From Mariprofundaceae bacterium (GTDB lineage Bacteria > Pseudomonadota > Zetaproteobacteria > Mariprofundales > Mariprofundaceae): a stretch of 14,531 bases of DNA. The notes under the pieces were generated by a model. That model saw only the letters and a program-made list of their open reading frames with translations. It was not told where the DNA came from and did not search any database. Every line of letters starts with the position of its first letter. Positions within the stretch are counted from its first letter, which is position 1. The DNA lies in NCBI GenBank assembly GCA_030950965.1, contig JAUZQP010000070.1, positions 1-14,531 of the forward strand. Reading direction: 5' to 3'. Both the position numbers and the translations under genes were made by a program. Positions 1 through 7,110 of the stretch are shown in pieces.

Positions 1-28
1 TAAGTGGTTTAAAACCACGAGAAATCGA

Positions 29-56
29 GGGTTTTTACCAAAAACCCATCATTTTT
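29..56 (+). terminator. Possible intrinsic terminator hairpin
   Basis: GGGTTTTT (29-36) pairs perfectly with AAAAACCC (40-47) across a 3-base ACC loop, and a run of five T follows at 52-56. Just before it, GTGGTTT (4-10) and AAACCAC (12-18) form another short palindrome. The stem is AT-rich and the T run is offset by four bases, so it may instead be a remnant of a repeat. If real, it would end a gene lying upstream of the window. Confidence 0.3.
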
Positions 57-217
57 AAGTGGTTATAAAATGGATAACCTATTGTTATTAATGATAATCT
101 AATTAATCTTTTACGCTTTTTCTATAGCGAACGGTGAGTTGTATCTTTCGCCCAGTTGGTTTTAAGTACGGAAATCAACAATGGATAAGGTGATGCTGCG
201 ACAAGTCCGGGTCAGCT
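57..217. other. AT-rich non-coding stretch with no recognised gene
   Basis: The stretch between the first hairpins and the RAYT fragment shows no convincing gene. It contains a direct repeat of TAAGTGGTT (1-9 and 56-64). A 20-codon ORF starts at 181, but it has no ribosome binding site and no recognisable motif. It may be the degraded upstream flank of the RAYT gene. Confidence 0.4.
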
Positions 218-246
218 TTGACATTTACACGTTTTTGGGATAATTT
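218..246 (+). promoter_or_regulatory. Candidate sigma-70 promoter of the RAYT fragment
   Basis: A perfect TTGACA (218-223) is followed by TAATTT (241-246, 17-base spacing) or GATAAT (239-244, 15-base spacing). Transcription would begin around the ATG at 253, so any message would be nearly leaderless. The -35 box is perfect but the -10 assignment is ambiguous, and no experiment supports it. Confidence 0.3.
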
Positions 247-252
247 TGACTG

Positions 253-318
253 ATGGCACGCAAATCAAGAATACATCTCCCCGGTGGTTTTTACCATGTA
301 ATGATGCGTGGTAAGTAG
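253..318 (+). pseudogene. REP-associated tyrosine transposase (RAYT), N-terminal remnant
   Basis: The frame opens MARKSRIHLPGGFYHVMMRG and then stops inside the adjoining insertion sequence. The start M-A-R-x-x-R-I-x-x-P-G-x-x-Y-H-V-x-x-R-G is the hallmark N-terminus of RAYT / Y1-type transposases, whose family members are much longer and carry HUH and Tyr residues further on. Only about 20 residues remain, with host DNA ending at 313. If the IS is removed in silico, the frame continues not into RAYT sequence but into the REP-like repeat at 1487, so the gene was probably already cut back before the IS arrived. No clear ribosome binding site precedes the ATG. It is non-functional. RAYTs are associated with REP repeats, and a REP-like family lies right beside it. 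Confidence 0.7.
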
Positions 319-365
319 CTGACCATAAGTCTTTTAACAAAATTTACGTGAATTCGATTCGATAC

Positions 366-1349
366 TTATTTCCAATATTTGCTAAGATATAAGATATAAT
401 ATAGGTTTTCCTTGAGGTCTGCGAACGAATTATAAGAAGAAAACTCTAACCATTCATATTTTATCTTTCTCCAAAGTATTTCAATTTTATTCAACTCAGG
501 GGAATATGGTGGAATATTCATGACTATCAATCCCATTTCTTCCCACTTTTCAATATTCTCCAAAAAAATATTGCTTGTGTGGATTGAAGCATTATCAATG
601 ACCACAAGTGTTTTCTTCTTTATGGTTTTGGCGAAGGCATCGAAGCAGGCAACAACCAAGTCAGAAGTAACACTGCCCTCGACAACAAATGACTCAAACT
701 CACAGTTTCGCCCCATAAACCCCAACACATTTAGGCGTTTGCTGCTCGAACTTGGAATCTCAATATTCTCATTCAAAGGCTGCCAAGCATAAGGAACGCA
801 AGGCACCAGCGTAAAGCCAGATTCATCATAGTAAACAAGATTTATCTCACCTTTATCAGCCTGCTGAGTCAGTGACTGAAGGTTTTCGTAAGCTGCTCTG
901 AATTTAGCTTCATCTCTTTTCCCTCGAAGAGACTTTCTAACTCGTTTCCATGCTAATCGACCTCTTTTGCAAAGCCTTTTCAGCGTTGATCTACTGAGAA
1001 TGACTCCCCAGTTATCCTTAATCTCATGGATCACCTTCTTTAATGACCGAGGAGATGCTAAGATTTTCGATACTGCGTCCATTTCTTGGGCTAAAGTCAA
1101 CAACCTTGGTCGCCCCTCTCTTTTTTCATCATACAGTCCACAAACACCATACAGACACCAGTTTTTTAGCCATAGAGCAACGCTTTGTCTGCAACAGTCA
1201 CACATGAGAGCAATCAACTTTACTTGCTTGCCTTCATAGCTTAAAAGTAGAGCTCTCGCTCGAGTTTGCATGTGAATTAATGGGTGGTTTTTCTTCATCT
1301 CTTTAAGAGTCAATAGTTCGGTTTTATCTTTAATTTCAATATATAGCAT
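366..1349 (-). CDS. IS630-family DDE transposase, C-terminus frameshifted
   Basis: 327 residues. The N-terminal third is a helix-turn-helix DNA-binding region (about 1-135, including the conserved EGRPR at 78-82). The DDE catalytic core follows: YYDESGF with D175, VIDNASIH with D252, and PPYSPELNKIE with E290, all classic IS630 motifs. The start gives a normal family N-terminus, although no good Shine-Dalgarno is visible. The protein ends LYLSKYWK, not with the usual G-x-x-Y-R-I-x-F tail. That tail (IGNKYRIEFT then stop at 344-346) is present in the next frame. A 7-bp tandem duplication at 383-396 explains the shift, and removing one copy restores the family ending. The three catalytic acidic residues are all upstream of the lesion, so some activity could remain. 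Family assignment is secure; activity is unknown. Confidence 0.9.
   Translation of the reverse strand: MLYIEIKDKTELLTLKEMKKNHPLIHMQTRARALLLSYEGKQVKLIALMCDCCRQSVALWLKNWCLYGVCGLYDEKREGRPRLLTLAQEMDAVSKILASPRSLKKVIHEIKDNWGVILSRSTLKRLCKRGRLAWKRVRKSLRGKRDEAKFRAAYENLQSLTQQADKGEINLVYYDESGFTLVPCVPYAWQPLNENIEIPSSSSKRLNVLGFMGRNCEFESFVVEGSVTSDLVVACFDAFAKTIKKKTLVVIDNASIHTSNIFLENIEKWEEMGLIVMNIPPYSPELNKIEILWRKIKYEWLEFSSYNSFADLKENLYYILYLSKYWK
383..396. repeat. 7-bp tandem duplication causing a frameshift
   Basis: TAAGATA occurs twice in direct succession (383-389 and 390-396). Dropping one unit joins the transposase frame to the downstream residues ANIGNKYRIEFT, matching the expected IS630 C-terminus. Slipped-strand duplication is the simplest explanation. 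Confidence 0.75.
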
Positions 1350-1486
1350 GATTTATATAATACTATTATTTATATATTTAGCAATTAATATATAAATAAA
1401 TCATATTTTTAATGTTTATATATTTTATAGTGGTTATTATATGTTGTATTTTTTGTTAAAAGACTTATGCTCGCCTACTTAGCATG

Positions 1487-1654
1487 CTAGGAGGTTGTCC
1501 GAGAATAGAAAGACCTACTGCGGAAGCCTCATTTCGGCCATTATTTCCGTCTGTTTTCGTTAAATAGACCATGCTATTCGCCTCAAACCATAAGAAAATC
1601 TACCTCAAACCAGCATCCCCTCGCTACGGTCTCTATTCTCGGGCAGCCTCCTAG
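1487..1654. repeat. Fold-back pair of 22-bp REP-like repeats
   Basis: A 22-bp sequence beginning CTAGGAGG and ending GAGAATAG (1487-1508) recurs in inverted orientation at 1633-1654, with 20 of 22 positions matching. Just inside, AGACC (1511-1515) and GGTCT (1628-1632) extend the pairing. The 168-bp unit looks like a BIME or MITE. A third copy lies at 9358-9379. It begins only seven bases after the IS630 element and next to the RAYT remnant, which suggests it may be the REP family served by that RAYT; the link is inferred. No gene is visible in the interior. Confidence 0.75.
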
Positions 1655-1757
1655 CCATCGCTTGAGGCTTGCAAGGTTGAATGTGCGCGGCAGCATTGCC
1701 TGTACTTTTTATTCCATTCGTGGGTCTAATTGAAGCATGCCCATGCACGAGGTTTCT

Positions 1758-3596
1758 ATGCCAGCTTATCGTTCACGACTTTCCACCCACGGCCGCAATA
1801 TGGCCGGCGCACGTTCGTTATGGCGTGCTACCGGTATGACGGATGATGATTTTGGCAAGCCAATTATTGCTGTGGTGAACTCATTTACGCAGTTTGTTCC
1901 AGGTCATGTTCACCTCAAAGACCTGGGTCAGATGGTGGCGCGGGAGATTGAAAAAGCGGGTGGTGTGGCCAAAGAGTTTAACACCATCGCTATTGATGAT
2001 GGTATTGCTATGGGGCACAGCGGCATGCTCTACTCCCTGCCCAGCCGTGAAATTATTGCCGATTCCGTGGAGTACATGGTCAACGCCCATTGTGCCGATG
2101 CGATGGTGTGTATTTCCAATTGTGACAAAATCACCCCAGGCATGGTGATGGCTTCTTTGCGCCTTAATATTCCTTCCGTCTTCGTCTCTGGCGGCCCTAT
2201 GGAAGCGGGAAAAGTCATATTAAACAACGAAGAAAAGAAGCTGGATTTGGTCGATGCGATGGTCATGGCAGCAGATCCTCATCAATCGGATGAGGATGTT
2301 GCTGCTGTTGAACGTTCAGCTTGCCCAACGTGCGGTTCGTGTTCGGGAATGTTTACTGCCAACTCTATGAACTGCTTGACCGAAGCATTGGGCTTGTCGC
2401 TGCCTGGTAATGGCTCGATGTTGGCCACCCACAGTGATCGCCGTGAGCTGTTTTTGGAAGCAGGGCGTTTGTCCGTCTCTTTGGCGAAGCGTTATTATGA
2501 AGGTGATGATCTGACCGCTTTACCGCGCAGTATTGCTACCAAGGCGGCCTTTGAAAATGCTATAGCCTTGGATATTGCCATGGGCGGTTCAACCAACACC
2601 GTATTGCATCTGCTGGCGGCAGCGCAGGAGGCAGAAGTGGACTTCACCATGACGGATATTGATCGTCTGTCTCGCAAGATCCCTAATCTATGCAAGGTCG
2701 CACCAGCTACACAGGATTACCACATGGAAGATGTCCACCGTGCTGGTGGCGTGTTTGGCATTTTGGCAGAACTGCGCCGCGCAGGCTTGCTGCATGAAGA
2801 AACGCTGACCGTTCATAGCAAAAACATGGCGGAAGCAGTGGATCGTTGGGATGTGATGCCTGTAGCTAACGAAGAAGCGCGGCAACGTTACAGCGGTGCA
2901 CCAGGCGGTGTACCCACACAGGAAGCGTTTAGCCAATCAGAGCGCTGGTCGTCGCTGGATATGGATCGTGAACAGGGGTGTATTCGCGATCAGACGCATG
3001 CTTATTCGCAAGAGGGTGGCTTGGCAGTGCTGTACGGTAATATTGCCGAGCGGGGCTGCTTGGTGAAAACCGCTGGCGTAGATGCTTCCATCTGGAAGTT
3101 TAGCGGTACAGCCCAGGTTTTTGAGGCCCAGGAAGATGCGGTTGATGCTATTCTGAACCGTCGTATTGGTGCTGGTGATGTGGTGATTATTCGTTACGAA
3201 GGCCCTAAGGGAGGCCCCGGCATGCAGGAGATGCTCTACCCCACCTCTTACTTGAAATCTATGGGTTTAGGCAAGGAGTGTGCGTTACTGACGGATGGAC
3301 GTTTTTCTGGTGGCACATCGGGCTTATCCATTGGTCATGCTTCCCCTGAAGCGGCCGAAGGTGGCACCATTGGTTTGGTAGAAAATGGCGACCGCATCGA
3401 TATTGATATTCCAGCGCGCCGCATTCACCTAGCAGTCAGTGATACGGCATTAAACGAGCGTCGTGAGGCGATGGAAGCACGCGGTACGCAAGCATGGAAG
3501 CCAGTAAACCGTGACCGTGTGGTGTCCAAAGCATTGCAGGCCTACGCCGCCATGACTACCTCTGCTGACAAAGGTGCAGTGCGCGAAGTTAAATAG
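1758..3596 (+). CDS. ilvD: Dihydroxy-acid dehydratase
   Basis: Converts 2,3-dihydroxy-isovalerate and 2,3-dihydroxy-3-methylvalerate to the 2-oxo acids in cytosolic valine, leucine and isoleucine synthesis. The 612-residue length matches the family. Near the N-terminus it reads THGRNMAGARSLWRATGM. Expected Fe-S cysteines C122 (ISNCDKITPG) and C195 (CPTCGSCSGMF) and Mg/lysine site residues D81, D123 and K124 are all present. An upstream in-frame ATG at 1737 exists, but ATG 1758 is preferred: GAGG (1749-1752) sits five bases upstream, and the protein then begins MPAYRS, like known IlvD proteins. No attenuator rich in branched-chain codons is seen. A weak promoter-like pair, TTGAAT (1677) and TGTACT (1701), lies upstream. 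The gene precedes a small lipoprotein gene, with no strong terminator between them. Confidence 0.97.
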   Translation: MPAYRSRLSTHGRNMAGARSLWRATGMTDDDFGKPIIAVVNSFTQFVPGHVHLKDLGQMVAREIEKAGGVAKEFNTIAIDDGIAMGHSGMLYSLPSREIIADSVEYMVNAHCADAMVCISNCDKITPGMVMASLRLNIPSVFVSGGPMEAGKVILNNEEKKLDLVDAMVMAADPHQSDEDVAAVERSACPTCGSCSGMFTANSMNCLTEALGLSLPGNGSMLATHSDRRELFLEAGRLSVSLAKRYYEGDDLTALPRSIATKAAFENAIALDIAMGGSTNTVLHLLAAAQEAEVDFTMTDIDRLSRKIPNLCKVAPATQDYHMEDVHRAGGVFGILAELRRAGLLHEETLTVHSKNMAEAVDRWDVMPVANEEARQRYSGAPGGVPTQEAFSQSERWSSLDMDREQGCIRDQTHAYSQEGGLAVLYGNIAERGCLVKTAGVDASIWKFSGTAQVFEAQEDAVDAILNRRIGAGDVVIIRYEGPKGGPGMQEMLYPTSYLKSMGLGKECALLTDGRFSGGTSGLSIGHASPEAAEGGTIGLVENGDRIDIDIPARRIHLAVSDTALNERREAMEARGTQAWKPVNRDRVVSKALQAYAAMTTSADKGAVREVK

Positions 3597-3654
3597 CGTA
3601 GGAGCATCCCTTGTGGGTGCCTATCAATCACACAATATTCAAGGATATAACGAT

Positions 3655-3981
3655 ATGAAGCATATATTGATCGTGGCATGGGCTGCCATGACTTTGGTGG
3701 CTTGTGCTACCCAACAACAAACACGGATGACGGCAGGCGGGGCTGCTGTGGGGGCAGCAACAGGGGCAGCTATTGGCTCGCAAAACAATCGCACCACAGA
3801 AGGCGCACTTATTGGTGGTGCGCTTGGGGCGGCGGCAGGCATGATACTTGGTGCACCAAGTAATAATCCCCAGGCACAACCGCAACCGCAATATCAACAA
3901 CAGCCTGCTTACCAACAACCACGCCGAGTAAAGCATCGGCGGAAGCACCGTAAAGATCGCAAAGATAAAGACGACGACTGA
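3655..3981 (+). CDS. Small glycine-zipper lipoprotein
   Basis: 108 residues. A short signal peptide ends in the lipobox LVAC, with Cys17 as the predicted lipidated residue. Residues about 24-66 are a Gly/Ala-rich glycine-zipper segment (AAVGAATGAAIGS, then ALIGGALGAAAGMILG), as in 17-kDa-antigen/SlyB-type outer-membrane lipoproteins. A Gln/Pro-rich stretch follows (about 71-90), then a very basic tail (KHRRKHRKDRKDKDDD) that might touch peptidoglycan or another polyanion. ATG 3655 has AAGGA (3641-3645) nine bases upstream. A longer frame from 3574 overlaps ilvD and lacks a signal peptide at its start, so it is rejected. It stands 14 bases before the Mrp-like gene and may share its transcript. 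Envelope location is well supported; the specific role is unknown. Confidence 0.8.
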   Translation: MKHILIVAWAAMTLVACATQQQTRMTAGGAAVGAATGAAIGSQNNRTTEGALIGGALGAAAGMILGAPSNNPQAQPQPQYQQQPAYQQPRRVKHRRKHRKDRKDKDDD

Positions 3982-3995
3982 GTACAAGGACGTTT

Positions 3996-4808
3996 ATGGA
4001 ATCACACACTATACAATCAATTATTGCTGTTGCCTCGGGTAAGGGGGGAGTAGGGAAGTCCACCACAGCGGTGAACCTTGCCGTGGCGATGGCTGCTTCA
4101 GGGCTGCGTGTTGGTCTGCTTGATGCGGATATTTATGGCCCTTCGGTACCGCGTATGTTGGGGCTGGCAGATGCTAAGCCTGAAGTCGATGAAGAAGCAA
4201 AACAGATCCACCCACTGACGGCACACGGCATTCGCTGTATGTCGATGGGCTTTATGGTGCCTGAATCGCAGGCGATGATTTGGCGCGGACCGATGGTGGC
4301 TGGCGCATTGGCACAGTTATTGACTGATGTAGCATGGGGCACGTTGGATGTATTGGTGGTCGATATGCCACCCGGCACAGGCGACGCGCAACTCACACTA
4401 ACCCAAAAAGTAACGCTTGCGGGGGCTGTCATGGTCACTACGCCGCAAGATATTGCATTGCTGGATTGCCGCAAAGGGGTGCAGATGTTCCGCAAGATGA
4501 ATGTACCGATTCTTGGCTTGGTGGAAAATATGAGTCAGTTTATTTGCCCACATTGTGGTGGTGCATCGGCGATTTTTTCCGAAGGTGGCGCGCAACGCTT
4601 GGCGGATGAATTTCAATCCTCGGTGCTGGGGCAGATCCCACTGGATATGCTGGTGCGTGAACAAGGTGATGCAGGTGTTCCTGTAGTGGTCTCTCACCCT
4701 GAATCGGTGCAAGCCCAAGCTTATATGACACTGGCAGCTAGCGTTGTAACGCGTTTGCAGCAAGCAAAAAAACGGCAAGTTAATATTCCCGTGAGTGTAC
4801 AAAAATAA
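3996..4808 (+). CDS. mrp: Mrp/ApbC-family iron-sulfur P-loop ATPase
   Basis: 270 residues. The deviant Walker A GKGGVGKS (15-22), DADIYGPS (43-50), Walker B-like VVDMPPGTGD (121-130) and CPHC (184-187) define the Mrp/ApbC/NBP35 group, cytosolic ATPases that carry and deliver Fe-S clusters. The two CPHC cysteines are the expected bridging-cluster ligands. Unlike E. coli Mrp/ApbC, there is almost nothing before the P-loop: the N-terminal MIP18/DUF59-like domain is absent, as in shorter homologues. ATG 3996 has AAGGA five bases upstream. The stop codon overlaps the obgE start by one base (TAATG), implying translational coupling. Proximity to ilvD, which makes a Fe-S enzyme, is suggestive but not evidence of a dedicated client. 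Confidence 0.92.
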   Translation: MESHTIQSIIAVASGKGGVGKSTTAVNLAVAMAASGLRVGLLDADIYGPSVPRMLGLADAKPEVDEEAKQIHPLTAHGIRCMSMGFMVPESQAMIWRGPMVAGALAQLLTDVAWGTLDVLVVDMPPGTGDAQLTLTQKVTLAGAVMVTTPQDIALLDCRKGVQMFRKMNVPILGLVENMSQFICPHCGGASAIFSEGGAQRLADEFQSSVLGQIPLDMLVREQGDAGVPVVVSHPESVQAQAYMTLAASVVTRLQQAKKRQVNIPVSVQK

Positions 4809-5848
4809 TGCGTTTTATTGATGAAGTAAAATTGGACATCCGCGCGGGTCACGGCGGATCAGGCAGCAAGTCGTTCCGTCGTGAAAAATACATACCCAAG
4901 GGTGGCCCTGATGGGGGGAATGGCGGACGTGGTGGTCATGTCATGCTGGTTGCCAGCCGTGATCGCAATACCTTGCAAGAGCTCTATTTACGCAAACATC
5001 TGTTTGCTCAAAATGGCATGGGTGGCATGGGTGGTAATCGCCATGGTCGCGATGGCGAAGACGTTTGCGTACACGTACCCATTGGTACGGTGGTGCGCGA
5101 TGAAGAGGGCTATATGCTATGCGACTTAACGCATGATGGTCAAAGAGTCGTTCTTGCCCGAGGTGGGCGCGGTGGTTTAGGCAACAGCAATTTTGCTACC
5201 AGTACCAATCAGGCTCCTCGTTACGCGCAGCCTGGTCTTGAAGGTGAAGAAGGTATTCGCCAACTTGAGCTGAAGTCGATGGCTGATGTGGGTCTCCTTG
5301 GTTTGCCCAATGCAGGGAAATCGACCTTGATCTCACGGGTTTCCAACGCCAGACCGAAGGTGGCAGATTATCCTTTCACGACCATGGCACCCGCTTTAGG
5401 TCAGGTGTTTACCGATGATGATGATAGTTTTGCTATGGCAGATATTCCAGGTTTAATTGCTGGCGCACACGAAGGCCGTGGCTTGGGTGATCGCTTTTTG
5501 CGCCATATCGAACGTACGGGATTATTGCTACATGTGGTGGATGTTGTCTCCCCCGATGAACGCACGGTGGTGGATCAGATTGAGGAGATTGAGGGTGAGT
5601 TGGCTGGTGCACATGCTGACTTGATGGAAAAAAGCCGCTTTTTGGTGCTTAATAAAATTGATGCACTCGATGATGAAACTTGCCAAGCTATTCAGCAGTC
5701 GGTTGCTGACCGTGATTTACCTGTGTTTGCTGTTTCAGCGGTCAGTGGAGCGGGTATTCCTGCCCTGTTACATGCGACATGGAAGCATGTGAAGGCGGCG
5801 CGTAAAGCCGCATTAACTCAACAGGATGTTGATGATTCAGAAACGTAG
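4808..5848 (+). CDS. obgE: GTPase ObgE/CgtA
   Basis: 346 residues. The glycine-rich Obg fold occupies about 1-158 (GGSGSKSFRREKYIPKGGP near the start). A G domain follows with G1 GLPNAGKS (165-172), the switch region YPFTT (188-192), G3 DIPG (212-215), G4 NKID (282-285) and G5-like SAVSG (310-314). ObgE binds the 50S subunit and acts in ribosome maturation and stress control in the cytosol. The C-terminus is short and mildly acidic (QQDVDDSET). It overlaps mrp by one base and proB by 17. The usual rplU-rpmA neighbours are not upstream here; the obgE-proB adjacency itself is common in gammaproteobacteria. Confidence 0.97.
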   Translation: MRFIDEVKLDIRAGHGGSGSKSFRREKYIPKGGPDGGNGGRGGHVMLVASRDRNTLQELYLRKHLFAQNGMGGMGGNRHGRDGEDVCVHVPIGTVVRDEEGYMLCDLTHDGQRVVLARGGRGGLGNSNFATSTNQAPRYAQPGLEGEEGIRQLELKSMADVGLLGLPNAGKSTLISRVSNARPKVADYPFTTMAPALGQVFTDDDDSFAMADIPGLIAGAHEGRGLGDRFLRHIERTGLLLHVVDVVSPDERTVVDQIEEIEGELAGAHADLMEKSRFLVLNKIDALDDETCQAIQQSVADRDLPVFAVSAVSGAGIPALLHATWKHVKAARKAALTQQDVDDSET

Positions 5849-6995
5849 TCATTTAAAACAAACCCGTCGTTTGGTGTTGAAAATTGGCAGCTCCTTGTTG
5901 ACGAATGCAACCACAGGCGTACAGCAAACGATGATTGATCGTATTGTGGAACAGGTCGTGGCACTACATCGTCAAGGTATTGAAGTGTGTTTGGTCTCCT
6001 CTGGTTCAGTCTCCTTGGGGCGTGTTGCCTTAGCAGCGAACGCACCGTGTTGGTTAAGCCGTTCGCTCAGCGTGCATGAGAAGCAAGCAGCAGCAGCCGT
6101 GGGGCAACCCGCTTTGATGCAAGCCTACCATCAGACGTTTGCAGCGGCGGGATTGAAGGTGGCACAAATGCTGTTGACGCGAGATGATTTACGCCATCGT
6201 CGGCGTTACCTCAATGCCAGCAATACCGCTGAAACCCTATTTTCAGCAGGTGTTGTCCCCATTGTGAATGAAAATGACACCGTGGTGGTAGAAGAAATTA
6301 AGTTTGGCGATAATGATGCCTTGGCAGCCTTGGTGGGGCGAGTGATTGGTGCAGATTTGGTGGTATTGGCGACTGATGTGCAAGGGCTGTACGATGCAAA
6401 CCCAGTAACCACGCCTACAGCGCAACGCATTGCTGATGTTCATCATGTTGATGAACGCATTCTAGGCATGGCAAGTGGCAGTGGCTCCAGCTTTGGTACA
6501 GGTGGTATGCAAAGCAAGGTGCGTGCTGCCGAAATTGCCACCCGTGCTGGCGTAGTATTGGCCATTGTTGGTGGTCAACATGATCAGATGGTCACCAAAC
6601 TTATCAACGGCGGTGACCTCGGCACAGTGTTTTATTGCAACAATGATCGCCATAATCGACGGCAGCATTGGATTGCTGAATTGCTTGAACCAGAGGGCGC
6701 TTTATACGTTGATGCAGGTGCTGAGCAAGCAATGTTACAGCGCGGAGCCAGCTTATTGCCTATTGGCTTGCAGCGCGTCGAAGGTGATTTTGATAAAGGT
6801 GATTGCGTTGCCGTGGTGGCGTGTGGTGGCCAGGTGATTGCCAAGGGTTTAGTGAATTATAATAATAAGGAAATGAGCGCGATTTGCGGCATGAGTAGCG
6901 AGCAAATCGAACAATGCCTAGGCTTTGTCGATTACACTTCGGTTATTCATCGTGATAATTTGGTTATATTACAGCGCTCACAGGTGAAATTATAA
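5832..6995 (+). CDS. proB: Glutamate 5-kinase
   Basis: Phosphorylates glutamate with ATP in the first step of proline synthesis. The 387 residues comprise an amino-acid kinase domain (about 12-265) with LKIGSS (16-21), SSG (56-58), NENDTV (147-152), FGDND (158-162), TDVQGLY (181-187) and GTGGM (222-226), then a C-terminal PUA domain (about 291-383), so it is the full two-domain form. Two in-frame ATGs, 5826 and 5832, lie inside the end of obgE. 5832 is preferred because AGGA (5823-5826) is five bases upstream, whereas it abuts 5826. Translation is probably coupled to obgE. proA is not in this window. Feedback inhibition by proline is expected for the family but cannot be read directly. Confidence 0.95.
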   Translation: MIQKRSHLKQTRRLVLKIGSSLLTNATTGVQQTMIDRIVEQVVALHRQGIEVCLVSSGSVSLGRVALAANAPCWLSRSLSVHEKQAAAAVGQPALMQAYHQTFAAAGLKVAQMLLTRDDLRHRRRYLNASNTAETLFSAGVVPIVNENDTVVVEEIKFGDNDALAALVGRVIGADLVVLATDVQGLYDANPVTTPTAQRIADVHHVDERILGMASGSGSSFGTGGMQSKVRAAEIATRAGVVLAIVGGQHDQMVTKLINGGDLGTVFYCNNDRHNRRQHWIAELLEPEGALYVDAGAEQAMLQRGASLLPIGLQRVEGDFDKGDCVAVVACGGQVIAKGLVNYNNKEMSAICGMSSEQIEQCLGFVDYTSVIHRDNLVILQRSQVKL

Positions 6996-7014
6996 CCGCG
7001 AATGGATGGTGGGT

Positions 7015-7042
7015 TTGACAAGTTTTATGTGGCTTTTATGCT
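7015..7042 (+). promoter_or_regulatory. Candidate promoter of the actin-like gene
   Basis: Perfect TTGACA (7015-7020), a 16-base spacer and TATGCT (7037-7042, four of six consensus bases) lie 68 bases before the actin-like ATG. A second -10-like TACAAT (7059-7064) exists but has no good -35 at the right distance. It suggests the gene is transcribed independently of proB. Confidence 0.45.
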
Positions 7043-7110
7043 CTCTCCATTGCAAGCGTACAATACGCATGGCATTTATTGTTCGGATTCCATGTTAAAA
7101 AGGAAAAACT

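Larger units (their letters stand above)
314..1479 (-). mobile_element. IS630-family insertion sequence
   Basis: A 1166-bp element bounded by 29-bp terminal inverted repeats at 314-342 and 1451-1479, which match at 26 of 29 positions; the inner core CATAAGTCTTTTAACAAAA is identical on both sides. It is flanked by TA at 312-313 and 1480-1481, fitting the TA target duplication typical of IS630/Tc1-mariner elements. It carries a single minus-strand transposase gene. The ends are intact, but the transposase reading frame is damaged near its C-terminus, so autonomous activity is doubtful. It sits inside or at the edge of a RAYT remnant. Confidence 0.92.

Noticed and set aside
181..243. A 20-codon ORF upstream of the RAYT remnant
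   Set aside because: No Shine-Dalgarno, no family resemblance, and it overlaps the candidate promoter.
1487..1654. CRISPR-like or riboswitch leader upstream of ilvD
   Set aside because: The repeats are a single inverted pair, not direct repeats with spacers, and a third copy lies elsewhere; there is no leader peptide rich in Ile, Val or Leu.
3628..3987. Minus-strand frame of 119 codons opposite the glycine-zipper lipoprotein
   Set aside because: A shadow of a low-complexity gene; the plus-strand gene has a signal peptide, a lipobox and a good ribosome binding site.
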